Source: Manis javanica (taxonomy: Eukaryota > Chordata > Mammalia > Pholidota > Manidae). From it: 64,000 nt of DNA. This document shows positions 42,499 to 55,546 of this stretch, one piece after another (position 1 is the first letter of the stretch; each line of letters begins with the position of its first letter). Under the pieces are notes generated by a model. That model was not told the DNA's origin and ran no database searches. It worked only from the letters and a program-made list of their open reading frames with translations. The position numbers were made by a program, and so were the translations under genes. The DNA is taken from the NCBI RefSeq assembly GCF_040802235.1, contig NC_133168.1, forward strand, positions 35,545,759 to 35,609,758, written 5' to 3'.

Positions 42499-45400
42499 GT
42501 AAGGGTTTTCTTCAGCTTATTCTTTGGAAGGAAAACCTTAATGTTTGAAATATCTTAGGGGCTGTTTGTGCCAAGAGTTACGAATCTTTTCCCAATTACT
42601 GTGATATTCATGCCAGTTTACCTCAAGAACTTGCTGATAACATTTAAATGATGCCAATGTAACACTGATTACCGGAGCCCTTTCATTCCATGCTGTGGGC
42701 ACCCTGGGCATCCTTTGGCTGATGCTGAAGAGGCCAAATCCTGACTCACTATAATCATACTCCTTTTCTCTTGCTTGGCCAAGAAAAACTGTTAACATTC
42801 TCTTTCCATTTGTCAAATGTAAAGATACTGGGTGTCTCTAAAACTTACTGCTGAGCTACAGAGCATGAATTAGGATAGAAAGAAAAGTAAAATATATCTA
42901 CATTTAAAAGGGGGAAATAGTGTGTAAGGGCAAGTAAAGCAGACAGATCACTAGAGAGATGAGAGAATAACATATTTTCCTAAATCCATTCCAGTGGAAT
43001 AGTCCATAAAGATGGAAAGCCCAAATTAAAATATAACCCTAAGTAGACTCTTTAGAATGATTACAGTCAGGCAGTTGGGTTGTCATGATGTTTCACATTT
43101 CCTAAATGTAGCCTTGATGCTGATGTTGGGGATCATTTGTGTGTTCTTCAAATATGCAGGCCTTATACATTAGCCTTGGAGCTCCTGGAGAAACGGATGG
43201 CTTTCCCCTGATACTAGCGGGTTCTCGAGTAAGGAAAGGAAAGAACAGAGACCAGTCATGGGAAGGTATTTCCATCCTTCTCTAGAACAGATTCTGTTTT
43301 ATGTTACTTAGTTACCCAGCACATAATGAAGAATGATCTATTATGATTCAAAGACTTTACAGGATTATTTCCTAGTAGAAAATTAAATGTTTCATGAATG
43401 TCTCCTTCTTATCTACCACAAGGTGAGCAAATAAATATGGAAGGGAGGGTAGGTTAAAGGACAGGGTTAGAAAAAAGTTTTGAGCTCCCAGATGTGACCT
43501 TGGGAGGCTGTATCTTTATCAGAGCTGTCTTTTATGAGGTTGAGGTTCCAGAAAAGATGAAGTTGGAGGAGGATGAATTTTCTTGTCAGAACCTTGGGCA
43601 AATGATTTGCTGGAAGAACAATAGCTGGTGTCCAGTGGATAGAAATCACTGGGATTGCAGTTCATTTAGAATTCAGAACTGCAAAGCATTCTCCTAGTAC
43701 CCATGCCCAAAATGCTCCCAGTAACTATTTCTATGTGTTGCTGATGGGCTCATTATTGGTGTATGTTTCCTACCTTAGTGGCCATTTTACATACTTTTTA
43801 CAAAATGTCTTACTGTATATTTTATTCGGTTAATATTGAGGGCAGTTGAAATCATTATTTGTGTTACTACAGAAGTTCTGTTCTTACACAAGTAAACTCA
43901 GAGACAACTGCTAAACATTAGAACTCTTAATTGGCACGTTTGCTGCTTTCAGTACAAGTTCAGGTTGCCCAACAGCGGCCAGAGCAGCACTTCAAAGCCA
44001 GAAGGGCAGCAAGTCATCGCAGTTCAGATTCTTCCCTGCTTCCCTGTGGAGGGGTCAAAACACAAACATCCTCAATTGCTGCAGCAGGAGGGAACAGGCC
44101 ATCAACAGAATCCAACAGGAAACACTAAAGGGAAATTTCTTCTATTTATTTCGTGACTACTAAGAAGGATGTAGTTTAGTTTTTCCAACCAAACTTGTCA
44201 GTAAATCATGGAAAACATGTAACATGTAGCATTTTAATTAAACTCTGATTGTGAAGAGATTTAAAGTCGTTTTTTTTTTCAGTTATTTTACTTACTACAA
44301 TTTATGCAATACTACATTGTTAAGATACTGGAATTTTACCATATATATATATTTTTTTAACTATGAACCAGAAATGTAACATTTGCTGCAGCTTGTTGAG
44401 AGTTTCCATATTATTCACTGAGCCTTTAATTAAATTTCTCAGCTATTTCCTTTCCAGACCCAGGAGGGTGTGCAACATATTAAGCAGAATGATTTCACCT
44501 CTCCTCAGGTTGTGATAGGGCGCTGAAAGTGTCAGATAAGGCCAGGAAATACCTCAGATGGTACGTCAGAGGTTTGTTTGCCTTACTAGAATTTGTAATC
44601 TTGGCATAGCAGTGGGTTTCCACTCCATTACATCAGAGTATATTACTGCACTGCTAGTGATGGCAGATAAGCAAAAATGAAGCACATTTTAGTGATTTAA
44701 ACCAGCCTAGTGAAGGAGCAAGAGGGAATGTAATTGTATTTTTAATGAATATTTCCAGAAATAAATCAAAAGTTACTTCATTATTCTTATAACTACTTGG
44801 AATCTCTTGATTCCAGAAGACTATTTGGCCTGCTGGTTCAAAGGAAATCAATGTTCCTTTTCAGCTTCTCTCATTATTTTTCTCATCCAGCCAGTGGTGC
44901 ACCAAGGATGGGATGGTAGGATCAGTCCAACTCTGGTACAGGCAATAAGGAAGTGCTTTGTGTATAGAAAATGTAAAAGGAATAACATAAAATAATAAAA
45001 TAATAACAAAAGCCAGTCTGCTTTTTATTATCACTGTGCACTGAGAATATAATTCTGACAATGATGTTCCTCCTTTCTGAAAAAATCTTTTGTTGGTCTC
45101 AGTTCTAAACAACTGTTGCAATTGAAATTTAATGATATATAAGCTGAAAATTACTATATTTTAAAATTACTTCTCCTGTAATAAACATTATATTCTACAT
45201 GGAAGTAATTCTAACTCTTCTGTATGTGAACTCAGCTAAAAATGTTTATTTCAAGAATAAACAGCCAAGTTCTGTGTTTTCATTTTCATAATCACTGTCC
45301 TATAATTTTTTATTTTGAATCTATATTTAAACACAGGCCTACATAGTGCCACAGGGGTTAGAGATATGAACTGAGCTTAAAGTGAGCTCAAATGATTCAC

Positions 45401-46439
45401 AACCATTACAAACTTTTGAGACTTTTACCAGACATAATACAAATTTATGCTGTATTTTCTGGTGGTGTTTTAGTGAAAATTTTCAGCTGCAGAAACATAT
45501 GAAAGCTGATAGAACTGATCCCAAAGAACAAAGACATGGCATTATTGAAGTTTCTGGAAATTTACTGTGAAATGGGATTTTTATGAAACTCTGATAAACT
45601 TATCTTTATTTTACAGTTGTCCTGTTTGTAGATCTGTTTCTTCATGTGAAAGAACTTTGAAATTAAATTATTTTAAATGTCAAATTAAAATATTTGAAAT
45701 TAAATAAGAGGTGTCCTTCAACCAACTATGAGTATAGATACATTGACAGATCTGGGTATACTGTTTCTTGGCCCATAAATGTGGGAACATCAATTTGACA
45801 AAGCCATTGACAAATTTGCAGAAATGAAGGTTCAAAGCCAAGAAACACAATGGGATTATTCATCACCATGGCAGAGCAATAAATATTTTTCTCCTTTAAA
45901 AAAATATTAATGTACTTAAAAAGCATTAAACGTTAACTTTTTTCATTTTATTAATTTTTCCCAGCATTACTATATGTGCAAAATTTAATGAATGAAAATT
46001 GTCACTGCATTTCTTTTCTAGAGATAAAATTGTTATTTAATTTCTTCATTATTACTGAAAATACTTTTCTTATATAGAGGAAGAAATGCCAAAAAATGGT
46101 CCCTTTCAGATGGCAAGTATACTAGTTATGTCACTGCATTCATCTTTTCATTTTTAACTCAAAACAGACAAAATGCATTCCTTTTTAGTACCACAACTAT
46201 GTTTTTGAAAATTATGTCAAAAAGCAGTTCATTTTAATAAGGCAAAGTCATAGTAACCAAGAAATAGAAGGAACTATCCTTCAATACAGCTTTCATCCAC
46301 TATAGATTTGGGTAAAAATTATATTTAGAATAAATGTATGCTTTATGTTTTAACTATTTTTGTGTAAACTTAGAATGATGAAAAAAAACATAGCCTGTGA
46401 AATTTGGACATGGGGAAACAAAAATTGTGAATATCTATT
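42499..46439. other. Unique AT-rich DNA, no firm gene
   Basis: I see no recognisable repeat. Short frames near 43494-43697 and 43931-44156 are open without known motifs; the second lies in a locally GC-richer patch. Nothing else is supportable. Confidence 0.35.
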
Positions 46440-46852
46440 AACAACTGAAATATGTTGACTCTCTAACTAAAACCTTCCACTCCAGGTCCAGATAGTTTCA
46501 TTACTTAACTTTAGCCAATGTTTAAGGAATAAATATATTTATGCCATTTCAGAAAATAGAAAATAGAAAAACAGGAAACACTCTGTAACTTAATTTATGA
46601 GGCCCATTATAACCTTGATACCAAAACAAAAACAGGAAATTATGAGGAAAAATTTCTGGGCAAACTGAGTCAATAAATATACCAAAATTCTTAATGTCAG
46701 CTAACCAAATAACACATATAAATATTACATCACCAGTAAGTTAGTTGAGTTTGTTGTAATTATGCATTGTTACTTTAAAATTAGAAAATCAATCAGTGGA
46801 ATTTATTCCACTAGAAGAATAAAGCAAAAAATCATATGATCATCATACTAGA
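46440..46852 (+). mobile_element. Ancient L1 ORF2 fragment, part 1
   Basis: Diverged ORF2 wording: ccaggtccagatagtttcattactt, ccttgataccaaaacaaaaacagg, atcatatgatcatcatactag. It continues at 47294 and 55564 after two insertions. Confidence 0.7.
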
Positions 46853-46856
46853 AAAG

Positions 46857-47289
46857 TGTGAGAAACACAGTCACTGGTCCAAATTCAATAAGTGGATATG
46901 GAGACAAAGAGAACAGAAGAGTGAGGCTTTAATAAGTCTTGCAAGATCAGGTGTTTGGTGGGTAGGCACACCTGGGAAGTTTGGTGCCAGTAATTTATTT
47001 CCTAGTGCCCAAGTCCCTCCCCTGGTTTCTCATTGGCTGAGTACTGCGGGGTTCACATTCTTTCCCAGATGTCTCCTAAGCCTGTTATATCTATCCTTAA
47101 CATTTGTCTTAACCTTATTGGTAGGTTTAAAAAAACTCAAATAGGTATGCCAGACCCATATCAATTCCCCCACCCCCACTCAGCCTGAGCAGCTTCCACC
47201 ACTGGCCCTTTGTTAATACCTTACTGTCAAAATGTTGAAACATCCTAGTGGGAATAAATCACACTTAGGTTTTATACTCTTTCCTAACA
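46857..47289 (-). mobile_element. Solo LTR (class I type) inserted in ancient L1
   Basis: A 433-bp segment, TGTGAGAAAC...CCTAACA, flanked by aaag (46853-46856 and 47290-47293). L1 similarity resumes immediately after the second aaag (cagttgattaaagtcaac). On the minus strand it starts TGTTAGGAAAG and has a CCAAT box (agccaat, near 47030) and an attaaa poly(A)-like signal near 46932, supporting a minus-strand LTR. The 4-bp duplication fits a class I ERV. No internal retroviral sequence remains. Confidence 0.65.
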
Positions 47290-47611
47290 AAAGCAGTTGA
47301 TTAAAGTCAACATTTGTTTATGATTACAATACATCTTTTGGCAACTAAGAAGACAATTTCCTTAACTTAGCAAAGGATATCTACAAAACACCAACAGAAA
47401 ACACCATAGAAATATTGAAAGCTTGCTTTCTGAGATCAGGAGTAAGAGAAGTGAGAGACTTATCACCACGTCTGGTCTGCCTTATACTGAGAAAGGTCCT
47501 AAATCAGCATAGTAAGGACAGAAAAAGAATTTAAAGAAGGAAATAAAACTGCTTATTGTATGGTGTGACTTTGTGTATAAGAAATTCCAAAGATCCTACA
47601 GACAGATATTA

Positions 47612-47668
47612 GAATTAAATGAGTTTAACAAGGCTGCTGAATACAGCCTTATTAAACTCATTTAATTC
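47612..47668. repeat. 25-bp inverted repeat (hairpin) in ancient L1
   Basis: The arms 47612-47636 and 47644-47668 are complementary at 24 of 25 positions around a 7-nt loop (ctgaata). Normal L1 sequence would not be self-complementary here. Confidence 0.9.
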
Positions 47669-47880
47669 AAATGTCTATGTATAGGTTTTTAAAATTGCAC
47701 TTCTATGACAAATAACAACAGAAAATAAAACTGAAAGAAAATTTATAATAATATAAAAATATTTAAAACTTAGGAGTAAGTATAAAAGAAGGTGTGATAC
47801 ATACAAAATCCCTGAGAGACACTGAAAAACAAAAATTAATGAACGCCTATACCACATTTATGTATTGGAAGACAGCATTT

Positions 47881-47897
47881 AAAAATGTTAATTTTCC
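47881..47897 (+). other. Target-site duplication left of L1 copy B
   Basis: aaaaatgttaattttcc directly precedes the L1 5' G-run. The same 17 bases recur at 55547-55563 after the terminal A-tail. Confidence 0.9.
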
Positions 47898-48450
47898 GGG
47901 GGCGGAGCCAGGATGGCGGCGTGAGTAGAGCAGTGGAAATCTCCTCCCAAAAACACATAGAGCTATGAAAATATAACAAAGAAAAATCTTCCTAAAATAG
48001 AGACCACAGGACACAGGATAACATCCAGACCACATCCACACCTGCAAGAACCCAGCGCCTTGCAAAGGGGAGTGCATTTTGGAAGTCTTAAAGGGGCAGG
48101 ACAGGTCACTTAGACCAGAGGCAGGGAATCTGGGGATCTCTGGGCACTCTAACCCCCTGGGCAGCAGGGAGCACAGAGGCCCCTTACAGAGATAAATAGC
48201 CTCCAGGCCGCTCCCCCTCCAACGGGGCTCCACCATTTTGGAGGAACAGCCCCAGCCAGGCCAAGCCCACAGCAACAGCGGAGATAAACCCCAAAGCAAC
48301 TGGGCAGGAAGCAGAAGCCCTGTCTGCGCACAGCTGCCCAGCACAAGCAACTAGAGGTCGCTATTCTCCCAGGAAAAGGCTACAAACCAACAAGAAGGGA
48401 AGCTCTTCCAGCGGTCACTTGTACCAGCTCTGCAAACTATATCTATCACC
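47898..48450 (+). promoter_or_regulatory. L1 copy B 5' UTR without monomer array
   Basis: It starts ggggcggagccaggatggcggcg with a YY1-like box and matches copy A for about 160 bp. It then jumps at about 48066 to sequence equivalent to 15757 in copy A (gagtgcattttggaagtctt). About 0.85 kb of tandem monomers present in A is absent. Confidence 0.85.
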
Positions 48451-49311
48451 ATGAAAAGGCAAAACTACAGGCAGACAAAGATCACAGAGACAACACCTGA
48501 GGAGACAGACCTAACTAGTCCTCCTGAAAAAGAATTCAAAATAAAAATCATGAACATGCTGACAGAGATGCAGAGAAAAATGCAAGAGCAATGGGATGAG
48601 ATGCAGAGAAAAATGCAAGAGCAGTGGGATGAGATGCAGAGAAAAATGCAAGAGCAGTGGGATGAAGTCCGGAAGGAGATCACAGATGTCAGGAAAGAGA
48701 TCACAGAAGTGAAACAATCCCTGGAAGGATTTATAAGCAGAATGGATAAGATGCAAGAGGCCATTGAAGGAATAGAAGCCAGAGAACAGGAACGTATAGA
48801 AGCTGACATAGAGAGAGATAAAAGGATCTCCAGGAATGAAACAACACTAAGAGAAATATGTGACCAATACAAAAGGAATAACATTCGTATTATAGGGATA
48901 CCAGAAGAGGAAGAAAGAGGAAAAGGGATAGAAAGTCTCTTTGAAGAAATAATTGCTGAAAACTTCCCCAAACTGGGGGAGGAAATAATTGAACAGACCA
49001 TGGAATTACACAGAACCCCCAACAGAAAGGATCCAAGGAGGACAACACCAAGACACATAGTAATTAAAATGGCAAGGATCAAGGACAAGGAAAGAGTTTT
49101 AAAGGCAGCTAGAGAGAAAAAGGTCACCTATAAAGGAAAACCAATCAGGCTAACATCAGACTTCTCGACAGAAACCCTACAGGCCAGAAGAGAATGGCAT
49201 GATATACTTAATGCAATGAAACAGAAGGGCCTTGAACTAAGGATACTGTATCCAGCACGACTATCATTTAAATATGATGGTGGGATTAAACAATTCCCAG
49301 ACAAGCAATAG
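48451..49311 (+). pseudogene. L1 ORF1 (copy B), nearly intact
   Basis: A frame of 286 codons from MKRQNYRQTK at 48451. The coiled coil contains three exact 11-residue units (EMQRKMQEQWD), one more than copy A. It continues through the RRM-like domain (IIGIPEEEERGKG) and most of the C-terminal domain (RREWHDILNAMKQKGLE). A CAA-to-TAG change (codon after FPDKQ, 49309-49311) removes about the last 23 residues found in copy A. Function is doubtful but not excluded. The product would bind L1 RNA in trimers. Confidence 0.88.
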
Positions 49312-49565
49312 CTGAGGGAATTTGCTTCCCACAAACCACCTCTACAGAGCATCCTACAGGGACTGATCTAGATGGGAGCACCCCTAAAAAGAGCACAGAA
49401 CAAAACACACAACATATGAAGAATGGAGGAGGAGGAATAAGAGGGAGAGAAGAAAAGAATCTCCAGACAGTGTATATAACAGCTCAATAAGCGAGCTAAG
49501 TTAGGCAGTAAGATACTAAAGAAGCTAACCTTGAACTTTTGGTAACCATGAATCTAAAGCCTGAA

Positions 49566-52500
49566 ATGGCAATAAGTACATATCTCTCAATAGTCACCCT
49601 AAATGTAAATGGACTTAATGCACCAATCAAAAGACATAGAGTAATAGAATGGATAAAAAAGCAAGACCCATCTATATGCTGCTTACAAGAAACTCACCTC
49701 AAACCCAAAGATAAGCATAGACTAAAAGTCAAGGGATGGAAAAACATATTTCAGGCAAACAACAGTGAGAAGAAAGCAGGGGTTGCAGTACTAATATCAG
49801 ACAAAATAGACTTCAAAACAAAGAAAGTAACAAGAGATAAAGAAGGCCACTACATAATGATAAAGGGCTAAGTCCAACAAGAGGATATAACCATTCTAAA
49901 TATATATGCACCCAATACAGGAGCACCAGCATATGTGAAGCAAATACTAACAGAACTAAAGAAGGAAATAGACTGCAATGCATTCATTGTAGGAGACTTC
50001 AACACACCACTCACCCCAAAGGATAGATCCACCGGGCAGAAAATAAGTGAAGACACACAGGCACTGAACAACACAGTAGAACAGATGGACCTAATCGACA
50101 TCTATAGAACTCTACATCCCAAAGCAACAGGACATACATTCTTCTCAAGTGCACATGGAACATTCTCCGGAATAGACCACATACTAGCTCACAAAAAGAG
50201 CCTCAGTAAATTCCAAAATATTGAAATTCTACCAACCAATTTTTCAGACCACAAAGGTATGAAAGTAGAAATAAATTCTACAAAGAAAACAAAAAGGCTC
50301 ACAGACACATGGAGGCTTAACAACATGCTACTAAATAATCAATGGATCAATGAACAAATCAAAATAGAGATCAAGGAATATATAGAAACAAATGACAACA
50401 ACAACACTAAGCCCCAACTTCTGTGGGATGCAGAGAAAGCAGTCTTAAGAGGAAAGTATATAGCAATCCAGGCACACTTGAAGAAGGAGGAACAATCCCA
50501 AATGAATAGTCTAACATCACAATTATCGAAACTGGAAAAAGAAGAACAAATGAGGCCCAAAGTCAGCAGAAAGAGGGACATAATAAAGATCAGAGAAGAA
50601 ATAAACAAAATTGAGAAGAATAAAACAATAGCAAAAATCAACGAAACCAAGAGCTGGTTCTTTGAGAAAATAAACAAAATAGATACAACTTATTAAGAGA
50701 AAAAGAGAGTCAACACAAATCAACATAATCAGAAATGAGAATGGAAAAATCACGACAGACTCCACAGAAATACAAAGAATTATTAAAGACTACTATGAAA
50801 ACCTATATGCCAACAAGCTGGAAAACCTAGAATAAATGGACAACTTCCTAGAAAAATACAACCTCCCAAGACTGACCAAGGAAGAAACACAAAAGTTAAA
50901 CAAACCAATTACAAGCAAAGAAATTGAAACAGTAATCAAAAAACTACCCAAGAACAAAACCCCGGGGCCGGACGGATTTACCTCGGAATTTTATCAGACA
51001 CACAGAGAAGACATAATACCCATTCTCCTTAAAGTGTTCCACAAAATAGAAGAAGAGGGAATACTCCCAAACTCATTCTATGAGGCCAACATCACCCTAA
51101 TACCAAAACCAGGCAAAGACCCCACCAAAAAAGAAAATTACAGACCAATATCCCTGATGAATGTAGATGCAAAAATACTTAATAAAATATTAGCAAATAG
51201 AATTCAACAGTGTATCAAAAGGATCATACACCATGACGAAGTGGGGTTCATCCCAGGGATGCAAGGATGGTACAACATTCGAAAATCCATCAACATCATC
51301 CACCACATCAACAAAAAGAAAGACAAAAACCACATGATCATCTCCATAGGTGCTGAAAAAGCATTTGACAAAATTCAACATCCATTCATGAGAAAAACTC
51401 TCAGCAAAATGGGAATAGAGGGCAAGTACCTCAACATAATAAAGGCCATATATGATAAACCCACAGCCAGCATTATACTGAACAGCGAGAAGCTGAAAGC
51501 ATTTTCTCTGAGATCGGGAACCCGACAGGGATGCCCACTCTCCCCACTGTTATTTAACATAGTACTGGAGGTCCTAGCCACGGCAATCAGACAAAACAAA
51601 GAAATACAAGGAATCCAGATTGGTAAAGAAGAAGTTAAACTGTCACTATTTGCAGATGATATGATTCTGTACATAAAAAACCCTAAAGACTCCACTTCAA
51701 AACTACTAGAACTGATATCGGCATACAGCAAAGTTGCAGGATACAAAATTAAAACACACAAAATCTGTAGCTTTCCTATACAAAAACAACGAATCAATAG
51801 AAAGAGAAATCAGGAAAACAATTCCATTCACCATTGCATCAAAAAGAATAAAATACCTAGGAATAAACCTAACCAAAGAAGTGAAAGACTTATACTCTGA
51901 AAACTACAAGTCACTCTTAAGAGAAATTAAAGGGGACACTAATAAAGGGAAACTCATCCCATGCTCATGGCTAGGAAGAATTAATATCGTCAAAATGGCC
52001 ATCCTGCCCAAAGCAATATACAGATTTGATGCAATCCCTCTCAAATTACCAGCAACATTCTTCAATGAATTGGAACAAATAATTCAAAAATTCATATGGA
52101 AACACCAAAGACCCCGAATAGCCAAAGCAATCCTGAAAAAGAAGAATAAAGTAGGGGGGATCTCACTCCCCAACTTCAAGCTCTACTACAAAGCCATAGT
52201 AATCAAGACAATTTGGTACTGGCACAAGAACAGAGCCACAGACCAGTGGAACAGATTAGAGACCCCAGAAATTAACCCAAACATATATGGTCAATTAATA
52301 TTTGATAAAGGAGCCATGGACATACAATGGCAAAATGACAGTCTCTTCAACAGATGGTGCTGGCAAAACTGGACAGCTACATGTAGGAGAATGAAACTGG
52401 ACCATTGTCTAACCCCATATACAAAGGTAAACTCAAAATGGATCAAAGACCTGAATGTAAGTCATGAAACCATTAAACTCTTGGAAAAAAACATAGGCAA

Positions 52501-53224
52501 AAACCTCTTAGACATAAACATGAGTGACCTCTTCTTGAACATATCTCCCCGGGCAAGGAAAACAACAGCAAAAATGAGCAAGTGGTACTACATTAAGCTG
52601 AAAAGCTTCTGTACAGCGAAAGACACCATCAATAGAACAAAAAGGAACCCTACAGTATGGGAGAATATATTTGAAAATGACAGATCCGATAAAGGCTTGA
52701 CGAACAGAATATATAAAGAGCTCACACGCCTCAACAAACAAAAAACAAATAACCCAATTAAAAAATGGGCAGAGGAACTGAACAGACAGTTCTCCAAAAA
52801 AGAAATACAGATGGCCAAGAGACACATTAAAAGATGCTCCACATCGGTAATTATCAGAGAAATGCAAATTAAAACTACAATGAGGTATCACCTCACACCA
52901 GTAAGGATAGCTGCCATCCAAAAGACAAACAACAACAAATGTTGGCGAGGCTGTGGAGAAAGGGGAACCCTCCTACACTGCTGGTGGGAATGTAAATTAG
53001 TTCAACCATTGTGGAAAGCAGTATGGAGGTGCATCAAAATGCTCAAAACAGACCTACCATTTGACCCAGGAATTCTACTCCTAGGAATTTACCCTAAGAA
53101 CGCAGCAATCAAGTTTGAGAAAGACAGATGCACTCCTATGTTTTTCGCAGCACTATTTACAATAGCCAAGAATTGGAAGCAACCTAAATGTCCATCGGTA
53201 GATGAATGGATAAAGAAGATGTAG
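49566..53224 (+). pseudogene. L1 ORF2 (copy B), broken
   Basis: Endonuclease motifs LNVNGLN, LQETHLK, IVGDFNTPL and SDHKGM are present, but a private stop at 49869-49871 lies inside the domain. A private 10-nt loss near 50687 shifts the frame. The TAA at 50833-50835 between endonuclease and RT and the +1 shift near 51745-51764 are at the same places as in copy A. The RT frame 50836-51900 is open for 354 codons with [19 protein letters not shown] and FADDMILY. The C-terminal frame (51734-53224) ends early at a TAG (GATGTAG; copy A has TGG). Confidence 0.9.
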
Positions 53225-53741
53225 TACATATACACAATGGAATACTACTCAGCCATAAGAAGTGGAAAAATCCAACCATTTGCAGCAACATGGATGGAGC
53301 TGGAGAGTATTATGCTCAGCGAAATAAGCCAAGCGGAGAAAGAGAAATACCAAATGATTTCACTCATCTGAGGAGTATAGGAACAAAGGAAAAACTGAAG
53401 GAACAAAACAGCAGTGGAATTACAGAACCCAAAAATGGATTAACAGGTACCAAAGGGAAAGGAACTGGGGAGGATGGGTGGGCAGGGAGGGATAAGGGGG
53501 TGGAAGAAGAAGGGGGGTATTAAGATTAGCATGCATGGGGGGGAGGGAGAAAGGGGAGGGTGGGCTGCACAACACAGAGAGGACAAGTAGTGACTCTACA
53601 ACATTTTGCTAAGCTGATGGACAGTAACCGTAATGTGGTTGTTAGGGGGGACCTGATATAGGGGAGAGCATAGTAAACATAGTATTCTTCATGTAAGTGT
53701 AGATTAAAAATTAAAAAAAAAAAAGAAAGAAAGAAAGAAAA
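53225..53741 (+). other. L1 copy B 3' UTR and internal A-rich tract
   Basis: Polypurine 3' UTR (ggggaggatgggtgggcaggg near 53467), then attaaaaaaaaaaaa(gaaa)n. The tract has the same structure as in copy A, with fewer gaaa units. Confidence 0.8.
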
Positions 53742-55220
53742 GGGGGATTACTCCTTAATAGGATAAAACTATTGGTAAATCAAAGATCAACGCATGCTTT
53801 AAATATCCTTAATGTTGATCACTTAAAGGGTGTCAGATGATCAGCTATGGAGGTACTCTTTTCTGATAATATTCGTTTCTCTTAATTAAAAAAAAAAAAA
53901 AAGCAGTTACTGTGTGCTGACCTCCAATGAGTTCTGCACAGTGGTGTAGAGGGCATGTCAAAGTGTGGGCAAAGGGTCTGTTTGTTTCTACGCAGAAGAT
54001 CAAGGCCTAGCTTGGATACCCAGAAAATGAACTAAGATACGATATGAGGAGGAGCTTCTGGCATCAGCACTCTCTGGAGGACTTGTGCCAGGGGATGATC
54101 ATCAAAAATCCTCCACAGGGATCCGGACGATGCTGCGGTTGTGGCTGCATCCAGCCCACCGTCTCCTGGACTTGCCATAAGAATGAGGAGGGAGATGTCT
54201 AGGCTGGCATGTGCATACAGTGAGACAACGAATTTGACCGGATCTGTACTGTTGGAACTCAACCAGGAGTTGGGAGGGGTGCAAGTTGTAGCACTCCAAA
54301 ATATCATGACTATAGACTATCTATGGTTAAAAGAACATATGGGATGTGAACAGATCCCAGAAATGGGCTGCTTTAATTTGTCTGATGGTTCAAGTACAGT
54401 TGGACAATATCCATCATATCATAGATTAATTTTCACAAATGCCTAGGGTGCCTAAATGGTTTTCTTGGCTTCACTGGAGATGGATGGTAATTATAGATTT
54501 GCTTCGTTTATGTCACCGTATTCCTGTTATGTTAATATGTGTGTGCAAATTAGTTAGTAGTTTAAAACCTATACATACTTAAGGTACTCTACAAGAAGAT
54601 ATGTCAAAGAAATAATCAATCCTCCCAAGTTTCCTTCATATGCTACATCTATAGCTTTTCTTCTTCCTTCCTAATTACAACCCTTAAATAGAATTTGTGC
54701 CTCATATCGAATTTACCGAGTATCATAATTCCTCCAGGTGGTAAAGATAGCTCGAGACAAGTGCTGGGCATAGAAGCCACAGGGCATAAATCTGCAAAGA
54801 AGTAAAAAGCTAACCTTTGCAAACAATATGGCTTCTCTCTCACTTACCAACTTTACATTTCCCTGTATGGCCCCGGAAGATGACTGGTTAGCCAGAGACG
54901 GGTAAGATTCCTCAAGGGAGGAACAACCTAAGATAGGCACAGTCGCAGGGGGGCTATCAGGTGAGAATTTGGGGATCAACAGAGGTGAGGCTCAGAACCT
55001 CACCCCCCCCTGCTTTGAGAGAAATCTTCTGCATCCGTGAATGTCTTGCTGCCCTTGTCTAGCCTGGATTAATACTTAGTCCATAGGCACACACCTGATC
55101 ATCTGATCATCTACATTTGCCTTCTTACAGCACTAAACTATGTTTTCTACCTTTATCTTGCATCTACCTACCACTTCAGCATTTTATTAAAAATAAAAAT
55201 AATAATAATAATTGGAGAAA
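53742..55220 (+). pseudogene. ERV env-like segment carried by L1 copy B
   Basis: Same content as 21419-22893. The frame 54141-54446 has VVALQN and GCEQIPEMGCFNLSD, and the downstream region carries the WFSWLHWRW membrane-proximal part and anchor in another frame. An internal A-run at about 53888-53902 again separates the first 145 bp from the env-like part. Both copies have the same frame break, so it predates them. Confidence 0.65.
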
Positions 55221-55540
55221 TGTGGGATCAACATATAAATCAAGTACAAAAATCAAACGAATATTCATATTTGACCTGATTATAGGTCATATTGCATGAT
55301 CAAAACCGAAAGTTTCTGTGATGACTGCCCTTGTACTGTTCACCATGTAAGAATTTATTCACTATGTAAGAATTCGTTCACCATGTAAGAACTTGTTCGT
55401 TATGCTTCAGAAGATTGGGGACTGACGAGAATTAGGCTTGAGATGGATTAATGATTGTACATTGAGCGTTGACCCCCCTATACTGAATTTTATTGTTGTT
55501 AACAACCATTTGATCAATAAATATGAGAGATGCCCTCTCA
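55221..55540 (+). repeat. LTR-like (U3-R) terminal segment of L1 copy B tail
   Basis: Begins TGTGGGATC after attggagaaa and ends ctctca. It holds the 19-bp repeats near 55340-55395 and aataaa at 55516-55521, about 18 nt before the A-tail. This signal, not an L1 one, set the 3' end of the inserted RNA. Confidence 0.7.
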
Positions 55541-55546
55541 AAAAAA

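Larger units (their letters stand above)
47294..47897 (+). mobile_element. Ancient L1 ORF2 fragment, part 2
   Basis: Continues the RT region (cagttgattaaagtcaacatt; gctttctgagatcagg) to tatgtattggaagacagcattt, broken by L1 copy B. A near-perfect inverted repeat (47612-47668) replaces some expected L1 sequence. Confidence 0.7.

Noticed and set aside
43931..44156. GC-richer patch with two overlapping ORFs considered as an exon
   Set aside because: No acceptor or donor of good quality bounds either frame, and no motif is recognised.
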